This document shows, piece by piece, positions 34,370 to 45,712 of a stretch of DNA of 64,000 nt. Each line of letters opens with the position of its first letter. The stretch's first letter is position 1. The notes under the pieces are model-generated. The model saw nothing but the letters and a program-made list of their open reading frames with translations. It did no database searches and had not been told where the DNA came from. The stretch comes from Escallonia rubra (lineage: Eukaryota; Streptophyta; Magnoliopsida; Escalloniales; Escalloniaceae), in the NCBI GenBank assembly GCA_033065855.1, contig JAVXUO010002614.1, positions 132,501 to 196,500 of the forward strand. The letters run 5' to 3'. A program made the translations under genes and the position numbers.

Positions 34370-35602
34370 ATGGACCCAATTATTCAGTACCTCGTCTCGA
34401 GAGCGTTACCTTTAGAGCGAAGCGAAGCACGTAATTTACGTGCTAAAGCTGCTCGGTTTGCTCTTGTAGATGGGGTGCTATACAAGAAGTCTTTTAGCCT
34501 GCCGTACCTAAAGTGCCTGAGCCCTAAAGAGGCGGACTATGCGTTACAAGAGGTTCATGAAGGTATTTGCGGACAACACTTGGGTGGAAGAAATCTGGCG
34601 CACAAAATCTTGAGGCAAGGCTATTACTGGCCAGGAATGCAGAAGGATGCGATTAAGTTCACGAAAAGATGTGACCGATGTAAAAAATTCGCCCCACTCA
34701 CGCATACACCGGCGGCGCCCCTTAGTATCTTAACTTCCCCAATTCCGTTTCCAATGTGGGGAATGGATATTTTGGGCCCCTTTCCGATGGCTACCGGGCA
34801 AAGGCGATTTGTTATAGTCGCCATCGACTATTTCACAAAATGGACTGAGGCTAAACCATTGGCCACCATAACGGCATCAAAATGCGAAGAATTCTTCTGG
34901 AAGAACGTTGTCTGCCGCTTTGGGGTTCCAAAGGTTTTGATCACCGATAATGGGAAGCAATTTGATAATTCTAACTTTCGAAGCTTTTGTGAAGGTCTCT
35001 CTATTGATCTCCGTTTTACGTCGGTCTCTCATCCCCAATCCAATGGACAGACAGAGAACATGAATCGCTCAATCCTTCAAGGGTTGAAAAGAAAGCTGGA
35101 CGATGCTAAGGGGGCATGGGTTGATGAGCTTCCTAAGGTACTTTAGGCATACCGCACAACACCCAATTCTGTGACAGGTGAGACACCATTTCTCTTGTGT
35201 TTCGGGATAGAGGCGCTGCTACCCGTAGAAGTGGGCCTCCCCATGGTTCGAGTGTTGCAATTTTTGGAGGAAGAAAACAAGGAGAATCTTAGAGGAAATC
35301 TGGATCTATTAGACGATGTGCGAGCCCAAGCCTTAGATCGGATGATTTCAACAAAACAACGAGTTGCCCGATTCTACAATCGAAGGGTTCGAATGAGGAT
35401 ATTTAGAGTTGGCGATCTAGTCCTCAGAAAATTGGAAGTTTCAAACCCGAAGGCAGCTGTGGGGAAGTTGTCGCCAAACTGGGAAGGACCTTACAAGATA
35501 TCAAAGGTGCTTAGACCAGGCGCTTATTCACTGGAAACACTTTCAGGAGAAGCGATCCCACAAACGTGGAATGCTGACAACTTGAGGCAATACTACCAGT
35601 AA
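34370..35602 (+). pseudogene. Gypsy (Tat) integrase, one in-frame stop
   Basis: Would join the DNA copy into the host chromosome. The zinc-binding HHCC part is seen as VHEGICGQHLGG and CDRCKKF (34555-34690). The DDE core has Asp in WGMDILGPF (34760), Asp in ITDNGKQF (34940) and Glu in SNGQTENMNRS (35040), all kept. After KVL a TAG stop at 35144-35146 replaces the Trp expected before AYRTTPNSVTGETPFLL; the frame then stays open to TAA at 35602. The C-terminal part has FRVGDLVLRKLEVSNP and KLSPNWEGPYKI (GPY/F motif) and ends NADNLRQYYQ. Apart from the stop it is the best preserved part of this element. Confidence 0.88.
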
Positions 35603-35633
35603 AGTCTTGTATCTGTCACAAGACATTTTCCTT

Positions 35634-35652
35634 TTTTGGGGGGAAAGTGGGA
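35634..35652 (+). other. Polypurine-tract-like motif after integrase
   Basis: A run of T then GGGGGGAAAGTGGGA follows the end of pol by about 30 bp. It resembles a plus-strand priming site. The LTR is about 4 kb farther on, so it could be an internal or ancestral tract. Confidence 0.4.
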
Positions 35653-35851
35653 TAGAACATAGTTGGAGAGTAGAGATGAAGTATTTCCGTTGTAATAAAA
35701 ATCTTCTTTAGTTTGAAGTATATCGTTTCGTCTACCCAATATTAACATCTTCATCATTATTTGAAAGAGGTATTGCTTACATTAGCATAACGATGATTGG
35801 TTAGCTCAGTTAACGATATCCATGTTCCCAAGAACGACGTACATTCAATAC

Positions 35852-35883
35852 CCGAACAGACTGCCCGAACAGACTGCTCGATC
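35852..35883. repeat. Short outlying copy of the 13-bp minisatellite
   Basis: CCCGAACAGACTGCCCGAACAGACTG-type units (about two and a half) lie between integrase and the antisense gene and match the large array at 38575-39640. Confidence 0.75.
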
Positions 35884-36267
35884 AAGTAAAACCACGAATG
35901 TTGCTCAAGCAAAGTATCACCCAATGTGATAGGGTAAGACACAAGTCTTACCTAACACGGTCTAGCTTTAGTTCTAGCCCGAGAAACGGCAAAACCATGT
36001 GGGGGATCGTCGCCCCACCCTGTTTTGTTAATTCGAAACATGGCCGAGCGTGAGTGCGAGGCTTCTTTGCCAGCCCTTAGCTGACTATAAGGGTTCGCGT
36101 CAAAGTAAAAACAATGCAAAATGTGAAAGATTCAAAACACGATTGCAAAAATAAAACCCATCAAGGGGTAAACAAAAAGATATCCATTTGCAAGCCTCTG
36201 AGGCAATAAAAGTACTAAGGGCACATCAAATGGGAATTACAAAACAGGGGAATAATGATAAATTGTC

Positions 36268-38251
36268 CTAAGATGCAGGAGCATTCCCGGATCGGACACT
36301 TTTCTCCCCAGGAGAAATAGCATCTCTAGCTTCAGTAGGCGCGGCGGTTTCCCCCGATGGTGACTCAAAGCTGGGCACCACAACGTCGTCCAAGAAAAGG
36401 CTCGGATACTTGGCCATCGATAGTTCCTTGGCTTTCTGAAAGCCCTCCTTAAAGATGGAAAGCCCATCTTCTGTCCGCTTCCGTAGCCATTCATCACCAG
36501 CGGTACCATCAAGGAATGCTTGGATGGCCTTGTTCCCGATCTCGGCCTTTTCATGCTTTAGTTTCTCACATCTTTTTTCCAGACGACCGAGCTTGGTAAG
36601 CAGATCAGCATTCTCCGTCTTGAGGTTCTTGAGCTCCTTATCAAGTTTGTCAGCCTTGCCTTCGGCTGCTCTCTTGTTAGTCTCAGCGTTGAGGGCCACG
36701 TCCATCGCCATCGCGAACCTGTCTTGCATCTAGCTGCTATAGCAGTATGCCTGAAAAGAAAAGAGAGATGAAGACGATTATATGGTAGAAGGACGGGGAG
36801 AGTTTAATTGGCATCCCAAAAAGGATGAAGTAACTCAAATTACGTTATAAGCAGCTTGGACGTGCGCCATAGCAAAGGCCTCATGAGGCTGGTTTTCCAA
36901 GATGAGTTTATCACTTGGCAACACCCCGTGAGCTAAGTGCTGAGCGGAGACGTGCGAGTGGGGCATTCCCGAGTCGCCTCTCTTAATGGTCCCTCTAGGA
37001 CGAAAAATAGGATCCTTGTCGATGGAAAGAACCTCAACCACAAGCGGCAGCACTGGAGGAGTCGGAGCGCGGGCCCTTTTTACAAGAGGGGAAGAACCTT
37101 CCCCTATAACTTCCTTCCTTTTCCCCTTTGAAGCCTTTTGCAGCAGATTTAAAAAGTCACCTTTTGCAACTTCTCCTTTGCCAGCCATTTCTGAAAGAAG
37201 AACCGAGTTAGGTAACTTGTTGACAATAAGAAAGGATAGAAATATATAAACATGGCTTTAAACTCTACCTAGACTTGGAGTCCTAGAAGACGACGTTCCT
37301 ATCGCCGGTTCTTGAGTCTTAGGCCTCGAGACAATTTGAGGTTCTACAACAGGAGTTGGAAGGACATGCATAGCGGGGGTAGGAGGAATGAGCCCCCGCA
37401 TGCCGCATCTCTTGATCTGTAAGGGGCTCATCAATATTGAGAACACCCCTCCTCTTCATGTAATCAAGCAGTTTTTTTGTCATAGCATTGGGAGCCAAGA
37501 AGCCTTTCTTTTCATAATCTTTACAGAAACCGTTCCACTTTCTTGGGAACTCCCATTTGCCGCTTGGCCTCTGAATGAAGAAGTATCGAGAGTGCCAACC
37601 TTTGTTGGATTTAGGACCCCCCTTTATCACTCTGATTCGGTTGTGGATATAATACCAGCCAACATTTTTGGCCACATTCTTTATAAAGCATACTTCAAGG
37701 TATAACCTCATGAAGTCATGGACTGTCACTCGATACCCGAGGTCTGCACAAGGTAGATCAAGCCAACTAGTTTTCTCCACCCGTTGGGCACAAGTTGACC
37801 TGGCGCCATTTTATAGTGGTTGAAAAAGGCGACAGCAAAGGGGTGCATTGGAACTCTAGCCAGATCTAATCTGGCCTTCGTAGACACTTGTTTCCAAGTT
37901 CGTACCATAGTTGGCAGGCTCTTGGAGTGCAGGAACCCGAGCAGAGAAGGGAGGAGGCAATGGACATTCTTCCAAAAGCTCGATTATGCTTTCTTTTGTC
38001 ATCTTGTTCCTCTTCTCATCTGCGGCGAACCATGTGTCTTCAAAAAATTTATCCTCAGCTTCATCATTGATTTCCCCAAGAGCATCTCTACGGGGAAACG
38101 AAGTGCTGGCTTGAGGAGTAGATGTTCCTACTTGACTTCTATAAGTTGAAGTACCTACTTGTGAAGATCTACTTTCTGAACTACTCTCTAAATCATTTTC
38201 TGATGAACTACTTGAAGGCGACGAAGAACTACCCGATGTTGTTGAAGACAT
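36268..38251 (-). pseudogene. Antisense gene of the Gypsy element (putative gypsy-type transposon protein, Transposase_28-like)
   Basis: Runs opposite to pol. Starts MSSTTSGSSSSPSSSSSEND (38251), with an acidic/Ser-rich head and KRNKMTKESIIELLEECPLP. A conserved core follows: RVPMHPFAVAFFNHYKMAPG (37860), PNGWRKLVGLIYLVQT, then HDFMRLYLEVCFIKNVAKNV (37725), GWHSRYFFIQ. A basic block MAGKGEVAKGDFLNLLQKAS (37188) and a coiled coil KADKLDKELKNLKTENADLL (36660-36550) come next. It ends at 36268 (SVRSGNAPAS). Splice-like sites: donors near 37264 (AG/GTAGAG) and 36839 (AAC/GTAATT), acceptors near 37190 and 36752. Frame breaks near 37860 and 37735, a phase switch near 37400 and a stop just before 36729 show decay. 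Antisense frames are reported in Tat elements such as Grande; their function is unknown. Confidence 0.7.
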
Positions 38252-38398
38252 ATTCTAAACAGAATCTACGAATATTTAGAGCTACTAAAGGGAAATAGAT
38301 ACATGCCGAGCAAGAATATAAGAAGAGGAACTTACTTGTTAGAGATGAGCCGAACAGAGAGAGAGTGAGTAGCAGGGGGCAAATGAAGAGAGGAGCCC

Positions 38399-38412
38399 AA
38401 ATATATAGAAGG
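38399..38412 (-). promoter_or_regulatory. Possible TATA box of the antisense gene
   Basis: Minus strand CTATATATTTGGG lies about 150 bp ahead of the antisense ATG at 38251. A pyrimidine-rich leader with CTCTCTCT and a donor-like CAAGTAAGTT (near 38333) follows. Confidence 0.4.
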
Positions 38413-38574
38413 GACTTGGTGTAACTGCCTCTACGAAGGCGGCAACATTTAAGACACGCGTCTTGCGCGATTCCCGGAGCATTAAATTTTAAAATTCAAA
38501 AAATAACCGCCTTAGTTTGGCGGTTAAAGCACCGTTACACTTGCATGCTTCCCCGACACGTGGCGAGATAGCAA

Positions 38575-39640
38575 ATGGACCATCTCCCGAGCAGAGTTCC
38601 TGAACAGACTGCCCGAGTAGAGTTTTCGAACAGAATGCCCGAGCAGAGTGCCCGAGCAGAGGTCCCAAACAGAATGCCCGAGCAGAATGTCAAACTGCCC
38701 GAGCAGAGTTGTCGAATAGAATGTCAAACTGTCCGAGCACAATGTCAAATTGCCCGAGCAGTTGTCGAACAGAGTGCCCGAGCAGAGTTCCCGAACAGAG
38801 TGCCCGAGCAGAATGTCAAACTGCCCGAGCAGAGTTCCTGGACATACCGCCTGAGCTGACTGCCCGAGCAAAGTTCCCGAACAGACTGCCCGAGCAGAGT
38901 TGTCGAACAGAATGCCCGAGCAGAGTTCCCAAGCAGACTGCCCGAGCAGAACTTCCTTAGCGCCCGAGCACAATGTCAAAATGCCCGAGCAGAGTTCCCG
39001 AACAGATTGCCCGAGCAGAGGTCCCGAACAGACTGCCCGAGCAGAATTGTCGAACAGACTACCCGAGCAGATCGCCCAAGCACAAAGGGTCATGCCCGAC
39101 CAGGATGTCCGAGCAGAGCTCCCGACCAGGTCTCCCGACCAGATATCCCGACCAGGATGTCCGACCAGAGCTCCCGACCAGGATGTCCGACCAGAGCACC
39201 CGCACAGAGCCTACATCGTCACCAAGTATGAAGAGTCATTCCCGAGCAGGGCTCTCGAGCAGACAGTCCGACCAGGGCTCCCGAGCTGGCCGTCCGACCA
39301 GGGCTCCCGACCAGGATGTCCGACTAGGACGTTCGACCAAAGATCCCGACCAGAGCTCCCGACCAGAATTTTCGGCCAAAGTTCCCGATCAGGAGATCCG
39401 ACTAGTTATCCCGACCAGGATGTCCGACCAGAGCTCCCGACCAGGATATCCGACCAGAACTCCAGACCAGGATGTCCGACCAGAAATCCCGACCAGGAGG
39501 TCCGACCAGAGATCCCGACCAGGATGTCCGACCAGAGCTCTCGACCAAGATGTCCGACCAGACCTCCCGACCAGGTTTCCCGAGCAGAATGTCCGACTAG
39601 GTCTCCCGACCAGATCTCCCGACCAGATCTCCCTAGTACA
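38575..39640. repeat. 13-bp minisatellite, about 1 kb, two sequence halves
   Basis: About 80 units of 13 bp on the pattern CCCGANCAGANTG. Left half (to about 39090): CCCGAGCAGAGTT / CCCGAACAGAATG. Right half (from about 39095): CCGACCAGGATGT / CCGACCAGAGCTC. It lies between the antisense gene and the 3' LTR. The long frames here (up to 249 codons in several phases) exist only because the unit lacks stops. Confidence 0.93.
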
Positions 39641-39649
39641 TACTTTTGA

Positions 39650-40199
39650 GTGTGGAATACTAAAAAATTCCGCTGAATAACGGACATGGAAAATTCATAG
39701 TTGAACTGCCTTCGGTCAGTCTTTACACCATATACCTTTAACTGTTCACTCGAGGGAACCGTCAAAGGTAGGGGCATTATGATATAGCTAAATATATCCA
39801 CCCAACCAACTGATGGCACGTGGCATGGTTGACCTTGAGTGGACTAATGTCTGTATTGGGACAGATTCTAAGAGAGGCGATAGAAGAGATTTAGGACTCA
39901 ATTGCTAGAAGGAGAGTCCTAACATGGCTCTAATACGTGAAGGATCAGTCAGAAAAGAGTCCGAAAGAAGAGAGGATTCTGGAAATGGCCTATATAATGG
40001 GAAAATCCTCAGGTACACAGACAAGTTCACACACAAGCACTCAGTGCATTTTCAGCTATTCAGAATCCTACCCTAGTAGCGTTGTTTGACTTTAGCATCG
40101 GAGCTGCCTTCACTGGAACATCCCCGGTGGTCACTATGTGTTTCTATTTTGCAAGCTCATTTCCTAGCTGTGGTTCCGATCAAGATTTAAGTAGTAACA
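39650..40199 (+). mobile_element. Probable 3' LTR (at least its distal part) of the Tat-type element
   Basis: CCTATATAATGG at 39991-40002 fits an LTR TATA box. The following 200 bp run to CAAGATTTAAGTAGTAACA at 40199, an ending typical of Tat LTRs. The left edge is not fixed because the matching 5' LTR is missing. Confidence 0.5.
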
Positions 40200-40292
40200 A
40201 GAGGGAAAATTAAAACTGGGTGACAACCCCCTTTAGCGTGAGTGGGTGACAACAAAAACAATAAGTTATAGTACCAAAACACCACAAAAGAT
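40200..40292. other. Short flank between the Tat LTR and CACTA element 2
   Basis: It ends with GAT (40290-40292), the duplicated target of CACTA element 2. Before that insertion it was contiguous with 51740 onward. Confidence 0.5.
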
Positions 40293-40309
40293 CACTACAA
40301 GAAAAGAGG

Positions 40310-40510
40310 GAATTAACGACGGACTTTTAGCGACGGACGAAATTCCGTCGCTAAAAGTCTTTTCAGAGACGGAAACAACCGTCGGTAAAAGTCCGTTGGT
40401 AAAAATATTTAACGACGGAATAATTCCGTCGGTAAAAATACCCGTCGGTGAAAATAGGGTTTTGCCGACGGACTTTTACCGACGGGTGTGTTCCGTCGGT
40501 AAAGGCCTTA
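40310..40510. repeat. Left subterminal repeats of CACTA element 2
   Basis: Copies in both orientations of TTTTAGCGACGG and, more often, TTTTACCGACGG / CCGTCGGTAAAA. The AGCGACGG form is outermost, the ACCGACGG form lies inside it. Inverted pairs such as CCGACGGACTTTTACCGACG can fold back. Confidence 0.88.
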
Positions 40511-40714
40511 AAAAGATCAGATCCCCTTCTGCTTTTCTTTCTCCCGTTGCTCTCTCTCTCTCACCGGCGATATTTCCTCCGTCGCCATCCCCGGCAACCT
40601 AGCCTCCGACGGAATATAGCCTGCCACCGCCACCGACGCCGCCACTGCCGCCCATCTTCAAAACCGAAGGACCGCCGCCACCACTGCCGCGCCGCCCATC
40701 TTAAAAAACTAGAG
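40511..40714 (+). other. Probable 5' leader exon of CACTA element 2
   Basis: C-rich block with CTCTCTCTC ending CTAGAG before GTATGG at 40715. It parallels 3470-3720 in element 1. A candidate acceptor (ATACAG) ends at 45694, just ahead of the transposase ATG, implying a leader intron of about 5 kb. Confidence 0.45.
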
Positions 40715-42180
40715 GTATGGTACATCTAACCTTAACGTAATTTCATGCGATGATTTTGTGACAGCATGCGATGATTTTAGTTTCAGTATTGTAGATGTTT
40801 TGATCCAAGTCATGATTATTTGCTTTCGAATTATGGATTTGAAGATCCAAGTTTGCAATCATGGAGTGGTTTGTGCGTAATCTTAGCATCCAACCATCAC
40901 GGGGTTGGCTCAAATGTGGTGTTCTTCGTCGCTAATTGAGTCATCCATTCAAATTTTTGCGTGACTCAATGAGTCAAATGAGAAGTGTTGGGTTTTATTC
41001 AAATTTTATCTTAGTTTAAGTGGTTCCAAAGTAGTTTTACAATTTAGATTCCGTTGCATTGGAGCTTGTTGTTCTAAGCAATGCTTGAATGGTTGCATTT
41101 GAATTAGGAGTAGGATTAAAGTGTCTTTCCAATGAGGTAACTGTAATAATGGAGCTTGCATGCTTGAAGGCGTCGAATTTTACTAGTTTAGGTGCAATTA
41201 TACTTTTTAGAAGGCATTTATGTTAACACTTTATACACGTTTATGAAGATTTTTAAAGTTAAGCGTGCTGTAATCCTATGTTTGTGAAAGTTTTGTGAAG
41301 ACGAATCGATAGGCTTTGGTGCTAGAGAGAAGAATTTTTTAAAGAGAATGAATTTTATTTTATTTTACTTGTAAAAAGCAAGTTTTAACGAATTTTAAGC
41401 AACCCTTATGGATGGTAGAAGTAGGAACCTCAAGGTCGATTTCCCGTATCGATGAACCATATTGAATTACAGTTCTAAACATGAAAAAAAAAAACGAACC
41501 TTAAGCAAGTTAATAACATGGTCGCTTACGTACTTGGCTTGTATTTGATAGCTTTCTTATCAATTAAAAAGAATGCTCAAAAGAAAAAAGGCCATGAACA
41601 ACCATTTTTATTCAAATACTAAACTTGTTAATTACTTTGTCCACCACTTACTAGTTTTTTCTACTCAAAACACACGCTGATCTTAACAGGGAAGCAGTCC
41701 CCTGGCTATTTCAAGAACGGAAATCTTATGATATGCTGGGAATCTCTTTATGATAATCATCCACGTTTGTTAATTAGAAAACTTGCTAAATCTATGAGGT
41801 GTTTCCGGGATCAAATGGCATTGAAATAGCCATTTATCAGGATAGCCACAATTACCTTTAGCGTCCAAGCCATTATAATTAATTGCTTGCGGATTCAAGC
41901 TAGAAAGTATATTCATTTCAATTGGTCCCGCCCGAACCTGCTACGGGCCTAATGGGCTCAAGGGTCACTGGCCCAAGCACATTTGACAATCTCTTATGGG
42001 CACTAAGTGCCAGGTCGTAATTGGTAAAATCAATACAAATTACAGCGAAAACTAAATTATGTACAACTTTAGATATGAAGTTCATTTCTAATTTCACTAC
42101 AATCCTACATGATATAGCACTTATCGTACAACCCGAACATCAACAAAGATGGTCCTGAAAGTTCATAGTATTTCTCTTTA
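40715..42180. other. Leader intron, non-repetitive part
   Basis: About 1.5 kb of AT-rich sequence with no gene, terminal repeat or array recognised. Confidence 0.5.
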
Positions 42181-42680
42181 AACCCTAAATTGAATGTCTT
42201 AATCGAATCGAACCCTAAAGTAAACTATAGAACCCCTAATTGAATGCCCTAATCCAACCGAACCCTAAATTGAACTTATTGAACCCCCTAATTGAATATC
42301 CCAATTCAACCGACCACTAAATTGAAGTAATTGAACCATAATTGAACCCTAAATTGAAGTAATTGAACCCTAATTTGAATGCCCTAATCGAATCGAACCC
42401 TAAATTAAACTAATTGAACCCTAAATTGAATGCCCTAATCCAATCGAACCCTAAATCGAACTAATTGAACCCCTTAATTGAACCCTAAATTTAATGCCCT
42501 AATTCAACCAAACCCTAAATTGAACTAATAGAACCCTAAATTGAAGTAATTGAACCATAATTAAATCCTAAATTGAATGCCCTAATCGAATCGAATCCTA
42601 AATTAAACTAATTTATCCCCTAATTGAACCCTAAATTGAATGTCTTGATACAATCGAACCCTAAATTGAAATAATTCAAG
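42180..42680. repeat. AACCCTAAATTGAA tandem array, short version
   Basis: Same repeat as at 4372-5672 of element 1 but only about 500 bp long. An AT-rich stretch with repeats of TTGATGATTTTAGGTTGTTAA follows (42725-42910). Confidence 0.88.
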
Positions 42681-43079
42681 CGCATCGGATATGTGTATTT
42701 TGAACAATTTTTTTACATTTGAACATTGATGATTTGTTTGATAATTTTAGGTTGTTAATTGTGCATTTGAGAATTGTGATTATTGATCGATGATTTTAGG
42801 TTGTTAATTGATGATTTTAGGTTATTAGTTGTGCATTTGAAGTAATTGCGATTATTAATTGATGATTTTAGGTTGTTAATTGATGATTTTAGATTGTTAA
42901 TTGTGCATTGAGCATTTGAGATATTGAGATTATTGACGGAGGATGGGACCCAATTGGATTGAATGTGTGATTTTTGTTAATTTTTATTGCATTGAGCATT
43001 TGAGAATTGAGAATTGAGATTGTTGACGGAGGATGGGACCCAATTGGATTGAGATACCTGTTAGTTAGCGCAGACACAG

Positions 43080-43285
43080 ACCAAATTAACATATGCCGAT
43101 GTGTCTGGAGGTGCGTGTCGGTGGGCGTCGGACACGTGTCCGGTGGGCGTCGGACACGTGTCGAAGGCGTCGGACACGTGTCCGGAAGCGTCGGACACGT
43201 GTCGGTATGTGTCGGACGCGTGTCCAGAGGTGTCAGACACGTATCGGACACCATATCGACACCCTATATGAGGTGTCGGAATTGA
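43080..43285. repeat. GTCGGACACGTGTC palindromic array
   Basis: Six or so units of about 20-22 bp with GCGTCGGACACGTGTCCG. The core GGACACGTGTCC is a perfect palindrome with a CACGTG E-box. It is the counterpart of 5890-6430. Confidence 0.88.
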
Positions 43286-43379
43286 GATTGTTGAATGTGC
43301 ATTAAATTTAGGTTAGTTAGGTTAATGCAACATTTTTAGCATGCACCCCCTGGAATCTCATCGTGGCTCCAGCACTGGC

Positions 43380-44960
43380 TATAATTAGCCCTAATTAATT
43401 CTGATTAACAATATTTTAGTAAATCAATATTCCACTTTTAGGTCTAACGGGCCTAATTAGTTTTAATTCACCCTAAGAACCTAATGAAAATCAAATTATC
43501 TGTAATTACCCCAAATTAGCCCAAATGAACCCAATTATGCGCATATTGATTATAGTTAGCCTAATTAGTCGTAATTTGCACTAACATAACCCAATTAAGC
43601 CTAATTAGTGATAGTTAGGACTAATCAGTGTTATAAAAGGCGCGCCTAGGCGCAAGGCGCACAAAGCGCGCCTCGCCTAGGCCTAGGCGCAGCGCCTTCA
43701 ATAAGGCGCGCGCCTTGTGCGCCCAGGCGCTAGGCGCATGGCGGGGCGGGAGGCGCAAAGCTAGGCGCACAATGTGTAACCGTTCGATTTGGCTTCTTGT
43801 CTTCACGTGGACTGTTGATTTCTCTTTTAATATTTTTACCCTTTTTGTCTTTACCAAGTCAAAACACTTTTTTTAAGACTAAAATATAAAACCTAACTAA
43901 TTTGTTAGCGATAAAACACTTTTTATCGCTAATTGCTCACCAACTACGTTAACCTTTCTGTGAAAACTGTTGAAGACAGAGCACACATGGCTAAATTAGG
44001 AGACCTAACTGATTTGTTAGCTTCACTTTATATTGTTCATAAGGCCAAAGCTCAATCTTGAGAAAAGATTTGAATTTTAGTCCCTATATTATGCCCATTT
44101 CCATTGAGATCGATCTTATTTTTAAAAGCAAAATTTATTTTATTGTTGAAAGCTTGTTAAATTAGAATGTTGGTATTTGAAACTTTCTCTAATGTTTAGA
44201 AGTTTGTTAATTGTCATGTTCTAAAATTTTTTTACTTAATTTTTTTTATTTAATGCACTTTTATTTATTTATTTATATATATTTTAATATTGCGCCTTGC
44301 TTCGAAAAGGCGCGCGCCTTGCGCCTAGGCTCCAGGGACCTTTTGCGCCTTAAGTGCGCCTGAGCCTTTAATAACACTGGGACTAATCAACACTACTCGG
44401 CACCATTAAAACCCTAATTAGGACTAAATAATTAGTCCTAATCAACCCTAATTAGCTATAATTATCCGAAACTAGCCCTCATTAACATTAATTAGCCCTA
44501 ACATAACCCAATTAAGCCTAATTAGCGCTAGTTAGGACTAATCAACACTACTCGGCACCATTAAAACCCTAATTAGTCCTAATCAACCCTAATTAGCTAT
44601 AATTATCCGAAACTAGCCCACATTAACATTAATTAGCCGTAACATAACCCAATTAAGCCTAATTAGCCCTAATTAGGACTAATCAGCACTACTCGACACA
44701 ATTAAACCCTAATTAGGACTAAATAACCCTAATTAGTCCTAATCAACCCTAATCAGCTATAATTATCTGAAACTAGCCCTCATTAACATTAATTAGCCCT
44801 AACATAACCCAATTAAGCCTAATTAGCCCTAATTAGGACTAATCAGCATTACTTGGCATAATTAAACCCTAATTAGGACTAAATAACCCTAATTAGTCCT
44901 AATCAACCCTAATCAGCTATAATTAATATTCGTAATTAATCCTAATAACCCAGTTAGCCC
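43380..44960. repeat. CTAATTAG-rich array interrupted by hAT copy B
   Basis: About 150-bp units marked by CACTACTCGGCACC near 44389, 44543, 44690 and 44848, rich in CCCTAATTAGG. The hAT-type element (43626-44379) sits in it. It is homologous to 6430-6930. Confidence 0.85.
43626..44379. mobile_element. hAT-type non-autonomous element, copy B
   Basis: Ends CAGTGTTATAAAAGGCGC and GCCTTTAATAACACTG form a clear terminal inverted repeat, flanked by the exact 8-bp duplication GGACTAAT (43618-43625, 44380-44387). Length 754 bp, no transposase. Same family as 1202-1891: both ends have GC-rich 'AGGCGC' blocks and the AT-rich right part shares 'ttgttaa...tgtcatgttct'. Inserted into the CACTA element 2 leader array. 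Confidence 0.93.
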
Positions 44961-45712
44961 TAATTAGCCCTTGTACATCCCATAATTACTCCATGTTGCC
45001 CAGAGATGGTTCAATTACTCGTTATTTACAAACTCTGCCTTCTTTATATTAGTTGTTGTTTTGAGAAGTTCATTGGCAACGAGATGGTTCAACTCGTTGC
45101 CAACGAATTTTATTTAATGTGGAATTGGTAACATATGTAACGATCTTTCTGTAGTTTTGATATTTCGGAAAGATTCTTGCATATCTTATCAATTTCTGAA
45201 CGCATGCATGCATAGAAACCCTTAGTTCCCGTTCAAAGGTACTCATTACAAAGTAATGCCTTGTAATGAGCATTTGGATGTCCAGTTTGGACAGTTTGGA
45301 AAAGCTAATTGTTTATAAAATAATGTTTTGACTCATGCTTTGTATTCTATGTCGTGGATATTTGGTACACGTTCTCGTGTGTTTCTCCGGGTGCATGCAG
45401 ATCTGGTGTTCTAACATCCGTCAAACCTTCCTGAGCAAGGTTAGATGAATGTTAGAACACCTAATCGATGTCGTGTACTTGGAGAAATGCGGGGAGGTGC
45501 TGCCGAATTTTCCACAGACATGGGACTAAGCATGAGGTATTCACTGTTTTATAAACATGTGCTTTTCTGAATGGGATAGGACCACTACCTGTTCAAGAGT
45601 GGAGGGAAAATATGTAGACATGTTGTAACATTCATGCATTCATATTTACATCGGCAATGCCTAATCACTGGTCATTATTGAAGGTGGTATACAGTACGAT
45701 AATTCAGTCGTC

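Larger units (their letters stand above)
32389..40199 (+). mobile_element. 5'-truncated Ty3/Gypsy element, Tat lineage
   Basis: Pol order RT, RNase H, second RNase H-like domain, integrase, then about 4.6 kb of non-pol sequence with an antisense gene and a minisatellite, then an LTR end at 40199 (GTAGTAACA). A second, archaeal-like RNase H and a long 3' region with extra or antisense frames are known features of the Tat group (Grande, Retand, Ogre relatives). The left LTR, gag and protease are absent. The first about 110 bp are inverted relative to the rest. Confidence 0.8.

Noticed and set aside
38900-39649. Open frame of 249 codons with PEQ/SRP repeats
   Set aside because: It lies wholly in the 13-bp minisatellite, is open in several phases and encodes only the repeat.
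40191-40292. Tat 3' LTR running into the CACTA insertion
   Set aside because: The LTR end at AGTAACA (40199) fits better, and the following 93 bp do not look like LTR sequence.
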